64,000 bases of DNA from Marinomonas posidonica_A (GTDB lineage Bacteria > Pseudomonadota > Gammaproteobacteria > Pseudomonadales > Marinomonadaceae): assembly GCF_043643765.1 (NCBI RefSeq), contig NZ_JBHZSP010000007.1, positions 62,001 to 126,000 of the forward strand, in the 5' to 3' direction. The stretch's first letter is position 1, and each line of letters begins with the position of its first letter. The notes beneath the pieces are model-generated. The model worked only from the letters and a program-made list of their open reading frames with translations, ran no database searches and had not been told where the DNA came from. Made by a program: the position numbers and the translations under genes. Positions 34,053-41,544 of the stretch are shown in pieces.

Positions 34053-35486
34053 TTACTCGTCGTCCTGCTCAGCGTGATCTATGTTGAGCTCTTTGATTTT
34101 ACGAGTCAGGGTGTTGCGCCCCCAGCCAAGTAATAACGAAGCGTCGCGACGGCGGCCACCAGTGTGAGCAAGTGCCGTTTCAATCATAATGCGCTCGAAT
34201 TTAGGCACGGCTTGATCAAGGATGCCTTTTTGACCTGTGGCCAAGGTGCTGTCGACCCAGTTCTTCAACGCTTCTTCCCAAGAAGAGAAAGGTTGCTCAT
34301 TTGGAACAGCGGTTAACAACTCTGGTGGCAAGTCTTCGACTAGTACTTCACGACCTGATGCCATAACAATTAACCAGCGGCAGGTGTTTTCCAACTGACG
34401 AACATTACCTGGCCAGTCTAGTTGAGTAAGGTAGTTTTCCGTTTCTTTTGTTAGCTGTTTAGGTTCAACCGACAGTTCTTCAGCGGCGCGACTCAGGAAG
34501 TGGCGAGCCAACTTTGGAATGTCTTCGCGACGCTCAGCCAGTTTAGGCAGGTGGACACGGATAACATTTAAACGGTGGAATAAATCTTCACGGAAGGAGC
34601 CTTTCTGTACCAAGGTTTCGAGGTCCTGGTGTGTGGCTGCAATGATACGCACATCCACTTTAACAGGCGTATGGCCACCGACACGGTAAAACTCGCCATC
34701 GGCTAGAACGCGTAATAGACGAGTTTGCGTTTCAGCCGGCATGTCACCGATTTCATCTAGAAATAATGTCCCACCATTGGCTTGCTCAAAGCGACCACGT
34801 CGCTGTGTGTTTGCTCCGGTAAAAGCGCCTTTTTCATGACCAAACAGTTCTGATTCAATCAAATCATGTGGAATGGCGGCCATGTTTAAAGCGATAAAAG
34901 GATTAGCGGCTCTTGGACTGTGGGTGTGCAGAGCTTGGGCGACCAGCTCTTTCCCCGTGCCTGATTCGCCGTTAATCAGTACGGTAATGTTAGAGTTCGC
35001 TAAACGGCCAATGGCACGAAAGACTTCCTGCATCGCAGGGGCTTCACCAATGATTTCTTTATCGACTTGTTGCTCGACTTCTTCTTCCATGTCTTCTGTA
35101 CTGGGCATGGCGTTTTTATGGTGGAGCATGGCGCGTTTCACTAGGCTAACCGCTTCTTCAACATCAAATGGCTTTGGCAAATATTCAAATGCACCGCCTT
35201 GGTAAGATGCTACTGCACTCTCTAAGTCTGAGTGTGCTGTCATAATGATGACAGGCAAATAAGGGTAGTCACTTTGCAGCTTTTCAAGCAGTTTTAAACC
35301 GTCCATTCCTGGCATGCGAATATCACTGATGATGGCGTTGGGCTGCTCTTTGTCAATCATGTGTACTAGATTTTCAGCGGAATCAAACAGACGACATTGA
35401 ATGCCTTCTTGTTCTAACGTTTTTTCTAAAACCCAGCGAATGGAGCGGTCATCATCAACAATCCATACGGTTTCTTCAGTTGTCAT
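34053..35486 (-). CDS. ntrC: Nitrogen regulation response regulator NtrC
   Basis: A 477-residue sigma-54-dependent activator. The receiver domain (1-120) has the phosphoacceptor Asp in IISDIRMPGMDGL. The AAA+ domain (about 145-380) has Walker A GESGTGKE, the sigma-54 contact loop GAFTGA and Walker B GGTLFLDEIGDM. The C-terminal Fis-type helix-turn-helix reads ASLLLGWGRNTLTRKIKEL. It overlaps ntrB by 4 bp. It would activate glnA and probably liv in this window when nitrogen is limiting. Confidence 0.97.
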   Translation of the reverse strand: MTTEETVWIVDDDRSIRWVLEKTLEQEGIQCRLFDSAENLVHMIDKEQPNAIISDIRMPGMDGLKLLEKLQSDYPYLPVIIMTAHSDLESAVASYQGGAFEYLPKPFDVEEAVSLVKRAMLHHKNAMPSTEDMEEEVEQQVDKEIIGEAPAMQEVFRAIGRLANSNITVLINGESGTGKELVAQALHTHSPRAANPFIALNMAAIPHDLIESELFGHEKGAFTGANTQRRGRFEQANGGTLFLDEIGDMPAETQTRLLRVLADGEFYRVGGHTPVKVDVRIIAATHQDLETLVQKGSFREDLFHRLNVIRVHLPKLAERREDIPKLARHFLSRAAEELSVEPKQLTKETENYLTQLDWPGNVRQLENTCRWLIVMASGREVLVEDLPPELLTAVPNEQPFSSWEEALKNWVDSTLATGQKGILDQAVPKFERIMIETALAHTGGRRRDASLLLGWGRNTLTRKIKELNIDHAEQDDE

Positions 35487-36574
35487 AAGTGTTTCTCCTG
35501 CTCTTGGACTGTCGTCTCAATGGGTATTAATATGTTGAATTCTGTGCGTTGTGGTTCGCTGTTGCACTCCACAATGCCTTGATGTTGGTGAATCACGGAT
35601 TGGGCGATAGAAAGGCCTAATCCTGTGCCATCGGCACGGCCACTGACCATGGGGTAAAATAAAGTGTTTAGAATGCTGTCTGGAATACCTGGGCCGTTAT
35701 CTATTATGCTGATTTTGCAGACTAAACGATGACGCTTTGAGCCAATAGTGAATTGGCGTAAAGTGCGTGTCACGATTTGAATGGTTTTGTTGTGATTGCT
35801 GTCATCGGCCATTAAGGCTTGCATGGCATTTCGAGTAATGTTCAGCAAGGCTTGTATTAATTGAGATTCGTCACCGACTAGGTCTGGAATACTTGGATCG
35901 TAGTCTCGAATGAGCTTAATTTGATTATCGGTTTCAACGGAAATCAATTGTCTGACGCGCTCAATGACTTTGTGAATATTCAGTTCTTTATTCTTGGGTA
36001 GTTGGCGTGGCCCAAGTAAACGGTCAACTAAATCTCGTAATCGATCTGATTCCTCGATAATCACTTGGGTGTAATCTTTTAACGCTTCATCTGTAAAGGC
36101 TCGACTGATCAATTGCGCTGCGCCGCGAATGCCGCCTAGCGGGTTTTTGATTTCGTGAGCTAAGCCTCGTACTAATTCTTTACTGGTTTCATGGTTGGCA
36201 ATGATTTCATCTTCTTTCGAGATGCGCTTCATTCTGTCTCTTGGGTAAAGTTCAATGATCAGGCTTTCGGTAAAATTAGAAGAGCCCATCACTGGGGTGA
36301 CGGTGTAGTCACAGAACAACTTTTTGCCATTGCTGCATTCAATTTCGGCCTCGCGCTTAGTAAAAGGGTGGCCGGATTCGATGGCTGACATTAAGGCTTC
36401 AATGCTTTCTTCACCTTCACGAAAAGCAGCACTTAAGTCATTTCCATAGATGCGACGACGACTGACCGCTAATAACATTTCGGCGGCTGGATTAAGGTAC
36501 TCAATCTCTAATTTGCTGTTTAATTCAACCACTGCCGTGGATAAATGATCTATTAATAAACTGTACACACTCAT
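35483..36574 (-). CDS. ntrB: Nitrogen regulation sensor histidine kinase NtrB
   Basis: A 363-residue cytosolic kinase with no membrane segment. A PAS domain (about 5-115) comes first. The HisKA box RGLAHEIKNPLGGIRGAAQL carries the phosphorylated His. The ATP-binding domain has NITRNAMQAL, IIDNGPGIP and GTGLGLSIAQ. It phosphorylates or dephosphorylates NtrC under PII control. It overlaps ntrC by 4 bp. The gap to glnA is about 200 bp and contains the glnA terminator, so ntrBC also needs its own promoter or read-through. Confidence 0.97.
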   Translation of the reverse strand: MSVYSLLIDHLSTAVVELNSKLEIEYLNPAAEMLLAVSRRRIYGNDLSAAFREGEESIEALMSAIESGHPFTKREAEIECSNGKKLFCDYTVTPVMGSSNFTESLIIELYPRDRMKRISKEDEIIANHETSKELVRGLAHEIKNPLGGIRGAAQLISRAFTDEALKDYTQVIIEESDRLRDLVDRLLGPRQLPKNKELNIHKVIERVRQLISVETDNQIKLIRDYDPSIPDLVGDESQLIQALLNITRNAMQALMADDSNHNKTIQIVTRTLRQFTIGSKRHRLVCKISIIDNGPGIPDSILNTLFYPMVSGRADGTGLGLSIAQSVIHQHQGIVECNSEPQRTEFNILIPIETTVQEQEKHL

Positions 36575-36720
36575 CGCCTCTTTTCTGACCTTAATCTAAC
36601 TGCAAAAAACGAACCAACATTGGGCAATCCAAAACCGCTTATTTATCAAGTCTTTTATTTTTCATGCAGGGGATGTTTGCACAATTATAGTGCATTTGAC
36701 GGCGGGTGAATTTTCTAGTG

Positions 36721-36755
36721 CAAAAAAAAAGCCCCGATCTGTGTCGGGGCTTTTG
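36721..36755 (-). terminator. Terminator of glnA
   Basis: AGCCCCGA and TCGGGGCT form a GC-rich 8-bp stem with a loop of about 6 nt. On the minus strand it is followed by nine T. It separates glnA from ntrBC. Confidence 0.92.
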
Positions 36756-36774
36756 AATCAGAAATTATGACGGA

Positions 36775-38181
36775 TTACACGCTGTAGTAAAGATCGAATT
36801 CTACAGGGTGAGTTGTCATAGAAACGCGCAATGCTTCTTCTGTTTTCAGGTCGATATAAGCATCGATCATGTCATCAGAGAATACGCCACCTTGAGTTAA
36901 GAACTCACGGTCTTCGTCTAGACACTTAAGCGCTTCTTCTAGGCTGCCAGCCACTTGTGGGATAGCCAATGCTTCTTCTGCTGGAAGATCGTAAAGGTCT
37001 TTGTCAGCGGCATCGCCTGGGTGAATTTTGTTTTTGATACCGTCAAGGCCAGCCATCAACATAGCGGCAAAAGCTAGGTATGGGTTAGCGGTTGGATCAG
37101 GGAAACGTGCTTCAATACGCTTACCTTTAGGGCTTGCAACGTACGGAATACGGATAGAAGCAGAACGGTTACGAGCTGAGTAAGCCAGCATAACAGGCGC
37201 TTCAAAACCAGGAACAAGACGCTTGTAAGAGTTAGTTGAAGCGTTGGTAAACGCATTCAATGCTTTCGCGTGCTTAATGATACCGCCAATGTAGTAAAGG
37301 GCTGTTTCAGATAGGCCTGCATATTTGTCACCAGCAAATTGGTTAACGCCATCTTTCCAGAAAGATTGGTGAACGTGCATACCAGAACCGTTGTCACCAA
37401 CGATAGGTTTAGGCATGAAAGTCGCTGTTTTGCCGTAAGCGTGAGCAACGTTGTGTACGCAGTACTTAAGCACTTGTACTTCATCCGCTTTTTTAACCAT
37501 AGTGTTAAATTTAACACCGATTTCGTTTTGACCAGCGGTTGCTACTTCATGGTGATGAACTTCTACTTCTAGACCCATTGTTTCCATCGCGCCACACATT
37601 GCAGAGCGTAGGTCGTGATGAGAATCTACAGGTGGTACTGGGAAGTAACCGCCTTTAACGGTAGGGCGGTGACCCATGTTACCGCCTTCGATTTTAGAGT
37701 TAGATGCCCACGCGGCCTCTTCTGCATTGATTTCTACAGAACAGCCTGACATGTCAGCTTTCCAACGAACGTCGTCAAATACGAAGAACTCTGGCTCAGG
37801 ACCAAAGAAAGCCGTGTCGCCAAGACCTGTTGATTTTAGGAATTCTTCCGCACGCAATGCAACAGAACGTGGGTCACGGTCATAGCCCTGCATAGTAGAA
37901 GGTTCGATGATGTTACAACGAACAATAACAGTAGGCTCTTCAGTGAAAGGATCGATAATAGCCGTATCATCCTGTGGCATCATGATCATGTCTGATTCGT
38001 TAATGCCTTTCCAGCCAGCGATGGAAGAACCATCAAACATCTGACCATTTTCAAAGAACTCTTCATCAACAGTAACAGCCGGAATTGAAACGTGCTGTTC
38101 TTTACCTTTAAAATCAGTAAAACGAAGGTCAACCCACTTCGCGTCATGCTCGGCAATCAAGGCAAGGGTCTTGTCTGACAT
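36775..38181 (-). CDS. glnA: Glutamine synthetase type I
   Basis: A 468-residue enzyme that makes glutamine from glutamate, ammonia and ATP. I start it at MSDKTLALI (38181), where GGAG lies 7 nt upstream; a longer in-frame extension to 38268 overlaps the promoter. Family motifs include FDGSSIAGW, GPEPEFFVFDD, NGSGMHVHQS, ARNRSASIRIP and the NPYLAFAAMLMAGLDG helix. The adenylylation Tyr is conserved (Tyr397, LYDLPAEE), so GlnE-type control is expected. A sigma-54 promoter and NtrC sites lie upstream, and the product is terminated before ntrBC. Confidence 0.97.
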   Translation of the reverse strand: MSDKTLALIAEHDAKWVDLRFTDFKGKEQHVSIPAVTVDEEFFENGQMFDGSSIAGWKGINESDMIMMPQDDTAIIDPFTEEPTVIVRCNIIEPSTMQGYDRDPRSVALRAEEFLKSTGLGDTAFFGPEPEFFVFDDVRWKADMSGCSVEINAEEAAWASNSKIEGGNMGHRPTVKGGYFPVPPVDSHHDLRSAMCGAMETMGLEVEVHHHEVATAGQNEIGVKFNTMVKKADEVQVLKYCVHNVAHAYGKTATFMPKPIVGDNGSGMHVHQSFWKDGVNQFAGDKYAGLSETALYYIGGIIKHAKALNAFTNASTNSYKRLVPGFEAPVMLAYSARNRSASIRIPYVASPKGKRIEARFPDPTANPYLAFAAMLMAGLDGIKNKIHPGDAADKDLYDLPAEEALAIPQVAGSLEEALKCLDEDREFLTQGGVFSDDMIDAYIDLKTEEALRVSMTTHPVEFDLYYSV

Positions 38182-38263
38182 AGTTATTCTCCAGTCGTTG
38201 TTAAAGCAAAATAGCTTTTCGTTTGATAGTGCTTCAATGCAAAGCACGATTTCCCCAATATAA

Positions 38264-38279
38264 AGCACAAGCTGTGCCA
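38264..38279 (-). promoter_or_regulatory. Sigma-54 promoter of glnA
   Basis: On the minus strand TGGCACAGCTTGTGCT carries the -24 GG and -12 GC at exact spacing. It closely resembles E. coli glnAp2 (TGGCACAGATTTCGCT from memory). It is about 85 bp upstream of the glnA start codon, leaving a leader of roughly 70 nt. Confidence 0.85.
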
Positions 38280-38342
38280 GAAGTTTGTGCGAATGAAAAA
38301 AACCATAAAAAACAAACAGATATACTTATAGGTTATTTTTTG

Positions 38343-38402
38343 TGCACAGAATGGTGACTCCTTAAAGGGCGCGATATGATCATATTGCACCAATTGGGGT
38401 CA
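38343..38402 (-). promoter_or_regulatory. Candidate NtrC enhancer sites upstream of glnA
   Basis: On the minus strand 38402-38385 reads TGACCCCAATTGGTGCAA, close to the NtrC dyad TGCAC-N5-TGGTGCAA with two mismatches. A weaker element, TGCACAGAATGGTGAC on the plus strand at 38343-38358, has both half-sites but 1 bp less spacing. They are about 65-130 bp upstream of the -24 element. The 332-bp glnA-thiI gap that contains them shows no other gene. Confidence 0.6.
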
Positions 38403-38513
38403 TAAAATTGATTGATGTTTCTTTTTGGTGCGAATATAAAGTTTTCGTATCCCTGTCCTTTTCTTTATAATGCGCTCTCTTTTTAACCACTTGGTATTTA
38501 ACCCGCAAGCTCT

Positions 38514-39965
38514 ATGAAATTTATCGTTAAGTTCTTCCCTGAAATTACCATCAAAAGTCGTCCTGTCAGAAAAGCGTTCATCAAACAGTTGAGACATAAT
38601 CTCAAGTTGGTGTTAAAGAAATATGACTCGGAGGTGGTGGTCGCAGGAAACTGGGACTTCATCGAAGTATTGTCTAATCGTGATGAGTTACGTGAGGATT
38701 TTACGGATGCGCTTTCACGAGTGGCTGGCATAGCTCACTTCCAGTTTGTTCGAGAGTTCCCTCTGACGACCTTGGATAACATTGTCGATGAGGCGTTATC
38801 TTCCTATGCGGAAGATCTAAAAGACGCAGTGTTTGCGGTGAGAGTAAAACGTGTCGGTAAGCATGACTTCTCTTCTGTTGAAGCTGAGCGTTATATTGGC
38901 GGGTGTCTAAAAGCCAAAAGTGGTGCGCTGGGTGTGCGCTTGAAAAATCCAGATGTCTTAGTCCCAATTGATATTCGCGATGGTCGAGTTTGGATGATTG
39001 AACAACGTATTGAGGGGCTAGGTGGTTACCCATTAGGGTCACAAGATTCTGTTTTGTCACTCATCTCTGGTGGTTTTGATTCAACCGTAAGTTCTTACCT
39101 GACCATGAGTCGCGGGCTTAAAACGCATTTTTGCTTTTTCAACCTGGGCGGTGATGCCCATGAAATTGGTGTGAAGCAAGTCTCGAATTACATTTGGGAA
39201 AAATACGGATCTTCATTGAATGTTAAGTTCATTACCATTCCTTTCGAGGCGGTTGTTGGCGAGATTCTGACCAAGGTCGATAATTCCGAAATGGGTGTCG
39301 TACTGAAACGTATGATGCTAAGAGCGGCGTCAGAAGTCATGGCAGGCGTTGGGGCCAAAGCCTTGGTAACGGGTGAAAGTGTGGCGCAGGTTTCCAGTCA
39401 AACTTTAATCAATTTAAAAGTCATCGATCAGGTAACCGATGAGTTGGTAATTCGTCCTCTTATTACGACTAACAAGCAAGAAATCATAGATAAAGCGATT
39501 GAAATTGGAACCGCGCCGTTTGCCGCTAGTATGCCAGAGTTTTGCGGTGTGATTTCAGTCAAGCCGACCACGCGAGCCAAGATGCATCGCATTGAACGTG
39601 AAGAAAGCAAGTTCGATTTTGCGGTACTAGAAAAGGCGGTGGAAGATGCGCGAGTGATGTCGATTCAAAATGTGATGGACGATGTGGAGAAGCAGTACCA
39701 AGGCGAAGTACCTGTGGTACGCATGCCGGTTGGCGATGAAATCATCATCGACATTCGTCATCCTGATGAGGCAGAAAGAAGGCCATTAAAAGTCAGTGGA
39801 CGTCCTGTTAAAGCCATTCCTTTCTTTGCGCTGGAATCTGGCTGGTCCGATATGCCAGCGGATAAGACTCACTTATTCTACTGTGGCAAAGGCGTAATGA
39901 GCCGTATCCATGCGTCTTATCTACTAGGGAAAGGCTATAGCAACGTAGGTATTTACCTTCCTTAA
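38514..39965 (+). CDS. thiI: tRNA 4-thiouridine / thiamine thiazole sulfur transferase ThiI
   Basis: A 483-residue enzyme, the long form with a C-terminal rhodanese domain. It installs s4U8 in tRNA and supplies sulfur for the thiamine thiazole. An N-terminal ferredoxin-like/THUMP region (about 1-165) precedes the PP-loop SLISGGFDSTVSSYL. The disulfide Cys lies in MPEFCGVIS. The rhodanese Cys457 lies in FYCGKGVMSR, so persulfide transfer should be intact. It is divergent from glnA. Its terminator is the left edge of the duplicated 110-bp segment. Confidence 0.96.
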   Translation: MKFIVKFFPEITIKSRPVRKAFIKQLRHNLKLVLKKYDSEVVVAGNWDFIEVLSNRDELREDFTDALSRVAGIAHFQFVREFPLTTLDNIVDEALSSYAEDLKDAVFAVRVKRVGKHDFSSVEAERYIGGCLKAKSGALGVRLKNPDVLVPIDIRDGRVWMIEQRIEGLGGYPLGSQDSVLSLISGGFDSTVSSYLTMSRGLKTHFCFFNLGGDAHEIGVKQVSNYIWEKYGSSLNVKFITIPFEAVVGEILTKVDNSEMGVVLKRMMLRAASEVMAGVGAKALVTGESVAQVSSQTLINLKVIDQVTDELVIRPLITTNKQEIIDKAIEIGTAPFAASMPEFCGVISVKPTTRAKMHRIEREESKFDFAVLEKAVEDARVMSIQNVMDDVEKQYQGEVPVVRMPVGDEIIIDIRHPDEAERRPLKVSGRPVKAIPFFALESGWSDMPADKTHLFYCGKGVMSRIHASYLLGKGYSNVGIYLP

Positions 39966-39981
39966 ATCGTTTCCATTATTG

Positions 39982-40010
39982 AAAAAGCCAACTCCTTGAG
40001 TTGGCTTTTT
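39982..40010 (+). terminator. Terminator of thiI (left copy)
   Basis: AAAAAGCCAACTC pairs with GAGTTGGCTTTTT around a 3-nt loop, 17 bp after the thiI stop. The same hairpin occurs again at about 41435-41461 as part of the 110-bp repeat, where it ends modF. Confidence 0.9.
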
Positions 40011-40093
40011 GGTTTTATAAGGCAAGGTTAGTTGTGTTTCTTTAATGCCAAATAATTGTCTATGCCATTAATGCGATCTTCCGCATGATGGTT
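39984..40093 (+). repeat. 110-bp direct repeat, left copy
   Basis: This segment is identical base for base to 41435-41544, offset 1451. It contains the thiI/modF terminator hairpin and the last 66 bp of the modF coding sequence (minus strand). Identity stops sharply at both ends: A versus C at 39983/41434, and A versus G at 40094/41545. The two copies bound a toxin-antitoxin insertion. Confidence 0.95.
40028..40093 (-). pseudogene. Orphan 3' fragment of modF
   Basis: Sixty-six bases identical to the 3' end of modF, including its stop codon, lie within the left repeat copy. They encode the last 21 residues of ModF with nothing upstream in frame that resembles the rest. This looks like the displaced original gene end, or a copy brought in with the insertion. 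Confidence 0.8.
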
Positions 40094-40095
40094 AA

Positions 40096-40200
40096 CATAC
40101 CAATATAAATCTCTATTATACCCTCTTTGCAGAAGACACTTTAGCTCCCACGGAAAATGAACTTGTTGAGGTTGTTAAAAAGGTCTTGCTTGATAAATGA
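40096..40200 (+). pseudogene. Possible C-terminal remnant of an unknown gene
   Basis: Directly after the left repeat a frame stays open for about 34 codons, ending in TGA, without a usable start or ribosome binding site. The end reads TENELVEVVKKVLLDK, with a helical, protein-like composition. It begins at the repeat junction and could be the tail of a gene truncated when the element formed. I do not recognise the family, and it may be a chance frame. Confidence 0.3.
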
Positions 40201-40219
40201 TCATCTGTAAATTAAGATG

Positions 40220-40235
40220 ACCTATTATTAGGTCG
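40220..40235 (+). promoter_or_regulatory. Candidate autoregulatory operator of the toxin-antitoxin operon
   Basis: GACCTA-TTAT-TAGGTC is a perfect 6-bp inverted repeat ending 17 bp before the antitoxin ATG. Antitoxins of this type usually bind such palindromes to repress their own operon. Confidence 0.6.
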
Positions 40236-40252
40236 ATTAAAGGTGCTTTTAA

Positions 40253-40501
40253 ATGACTTCTAGAATCCTTTCCGACGTGGCTGCAAGCATTACTGAATTT
40301 AAAGCCAATCCGATGAAAGTTGCTGCAAGTGCTCACGGTAAAGCCGTTGCGGTATTAAATCGCAATGAACCTGCATTTTACTGTGTCCCTGCTGAAGCTT
40401 ATGAAGCCTTAATGGATAAATTGGAAGATATGGAACTGGTAGCAATCGCGAAGGAACGCGCTAATGAAGAAAGTATCTCAGTCAGCATCGCTGACTTATA
40501 A
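40253..40501 (+). CDS. Type II antitoxin, Phd/YefM-StbD/RelB type
   Basis: An 82-residue antitoxin. The N-terminal half (ILSDVAASITEFKANPMKVA, then AVAVLNRNEPAFYCVPAEAYEAL) is the DNA-binding fold seen in Phd/YefM and StbD proteins. The C-terminal half is acidic and helical (MDKLEDMELVAIAKERANEE) and would wrap the toxin. It overlaps the toxin gene by 38 bp, as in StbDE/RelBE pairs. A palindrome just upstream is the likely operator. The pair lies inside a repeat-bounded insertion. Confidence 0.9.
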   Translation: MTSRILSDVAASITEFKANPMKVAASAHGKAVAVLNRNEPAFYCVPAEAYEALMDKLEDMELVAIAKERANEESISVSIADL

Positions 40502-40775
40502 ACTCGAATTCAAAAAGAGCGCCTTGAAAGAGTGGCAAAAACTTGGTGCTACGCTGCAACAGCAATTTAAGAAAAAACTGATCGAACGTTTAGACCATCC
40601 ACATGTTCCTGCTTCAAAGCTTTCAGGGGCTGACAATCTTTACAAAATCAAATTACGCCAATCAGGTTATCGCCTTGTCTACGAAGTGCGAGATGATGTC
40701 GTTATTGTCACTGTGCTTGCAGTAGGAAAACGGGAGCGTAATGAGGTTTATAATAAGGCGATGAAGCGAGTTTGA
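40464..40775 (+). CDS. RelE/StbE-family toxin
   Basis: A 103-residue basic protein of the RelE superfamily. The start is the ATG at 40464 inside the antitoxin gene. Features are YKLEFKKSALKEWQKLG, a basic helix QQQFKKKLIERL, SKLSGADNLYKIKLRQSGYRLVYEV and the C-terminal strand TVLAVGKRERNEVY. The Arg in SGYRLVY and the KRERNEVY end are the usual candidates for catalytic residues of ribosome-dependent mRNA cleavage. The product is expected to be inactive when bound by the antitoxin. The reading frame is intact. Confidence 0.9.
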   Translation: MKKVSQSASLTYKLEFKKSALKEWQKLGATLQQQFKKKLIERLDHPHVPASKLSGADNLYKIKLRQSGYRLVYEVRDDVVIVTVLAVGKRERNEVYNKAMKRV

Positions 40776-40823
40776 TTTTTAGGCTAAAATTGTTAAATTA
40801 TATCTTTAAAAAAGGATTGACTA

Positions 40824-41366
40824 ATGAAAAATGAAAACAAATGGGCGTTTGATGAGAATTCATTTGCTTTCAATTTTTTCCTTCAATTTATTATCTATAT
40901 TATTTGTGCTGTTTTAACGTTTCTAACAGGGTTGATAGTATCAATCCTATGCGGTGATTTTACTCATTTAGGAAGAGCTGGAGCTGTTATTACATTGCTT
41001 GCAATTTCAATGGCTTATAGAGATTTCTATGTGGATCTGCGTAATATGAGTTTTGAGGAAGTTGTTAAATTTCTTGGTAAAGAAAAGTTATTTGAAATGT
41101 GGGCCTCATCATTTATTCATAAGAAAAAAGATAGGCTTGAAAAAATTAAGCCAGGATTTAATGAAAAAGATGCTCTCGAATTTTTAGATAAAATGAATAG
41201 CGTAGATGGGCTTAATAAATATGGCGAAGATGCTTTTATAAAAGCATGGCTTAAAGAAATGTTAGATATATGGTCTAAAAAACTACGAGGTTGGGAGTTT
41301 AAAATGTTAGGGCTTGGTACTTTTTTATGGGCTTTTTCTGATTTAATAAATAATTTTCTAGGGTGA
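40824..41366 (+). CDS. Membrane protein of unknown function, cargo of the insertion
   Basis: A 180-residue protein that I do not recognise. A polar N-terminus of about 16 residues is followed by a hydrophobic helix at about 17-42, a second at about 50-68, and a charged helical domain at 70-155. A hydrophobic C-terminal segment, MLGLGTFLWAFSDL, ends the protein. The gene is visibly more AT-rich than its neighbours. AAAAAGGATTGACTA precedes the ATG, with AGGA as ribosome binding site. It starts 49 bp after the toxin gene on the same strand, so it may be part of that operon. A role in phage defence or stress is possible but has no direct support. Confidence 0.7.
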   Translation: MKNENKWAFDENSFAFNFFLQFIIYIICAVLTFLTGLIVSILCGDFTHLGRAGAVITLLAISMAYRDFYVDLRNMSFEEVVKFLGKEKLFEMWASSFIHKKKDRLEKIKPGFNEKDALEFLDKMNSVDGLNKYGEDAFIKAWLKEMLDIWSKKLRGWEFKMLGLGTFLWAFSDLINNFLG

Positions 41367-41434
41367 TAAAAGGTAAGATATGTTTTAAAGTATACCTCAT
41401 CGAGATAGTATATTCATTTAGTGAATCAAAATTC

Positions 41435-41544
41435 AAAGCCAACTCCTTGAGTTGGCTTTTTGGTTTTATAAGGCAAGGTTAGTTGTGTTTCTTTAATGCC
41501 AAATAATTGTCTATGCCATTAATGCGATCTTCCGCATGATGGTT
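41435..41544 (+). repeat. 110-bp direct repeat, right copy
   Basis: The partner of 39984-40093 with perfect identity. This copy is in its functional place: it holds the modF terminator and the 3' end of the intact modF gene, continuing into modF without a break. Confidence 0.95.

Noticed and set aside
34873..35205. 110-codon frame opposite ntrC
   Set aside because: Ser/Ala/Met-rich translation typical of the antisense of an AAA+ coding region; no independent start signals.
38182..38268. N-terminal extension of glutamine synthetase to 38268
   Set aside because: The extension overlaps the -24/-12 promoter region and adds residues not found in the family; the ATG at 38181 has a GGAG site and gives the normal 468 residues.
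38701..39060. 119-codon frame opposite thiI
   Set aside because: An antisense shadow of a conserved gene, with no ribosome binding site and no protein-like pattern.
39984..41544. The toxin-antitoxin insertion as integron gene cassettes
   Set aside because: No attC-like imperfect palindrome with RYYYAAC/GTTRRRY ends is visible at its edges and there is no integrase. The flanks are a long perfect repeat containing host gene sequence instead.
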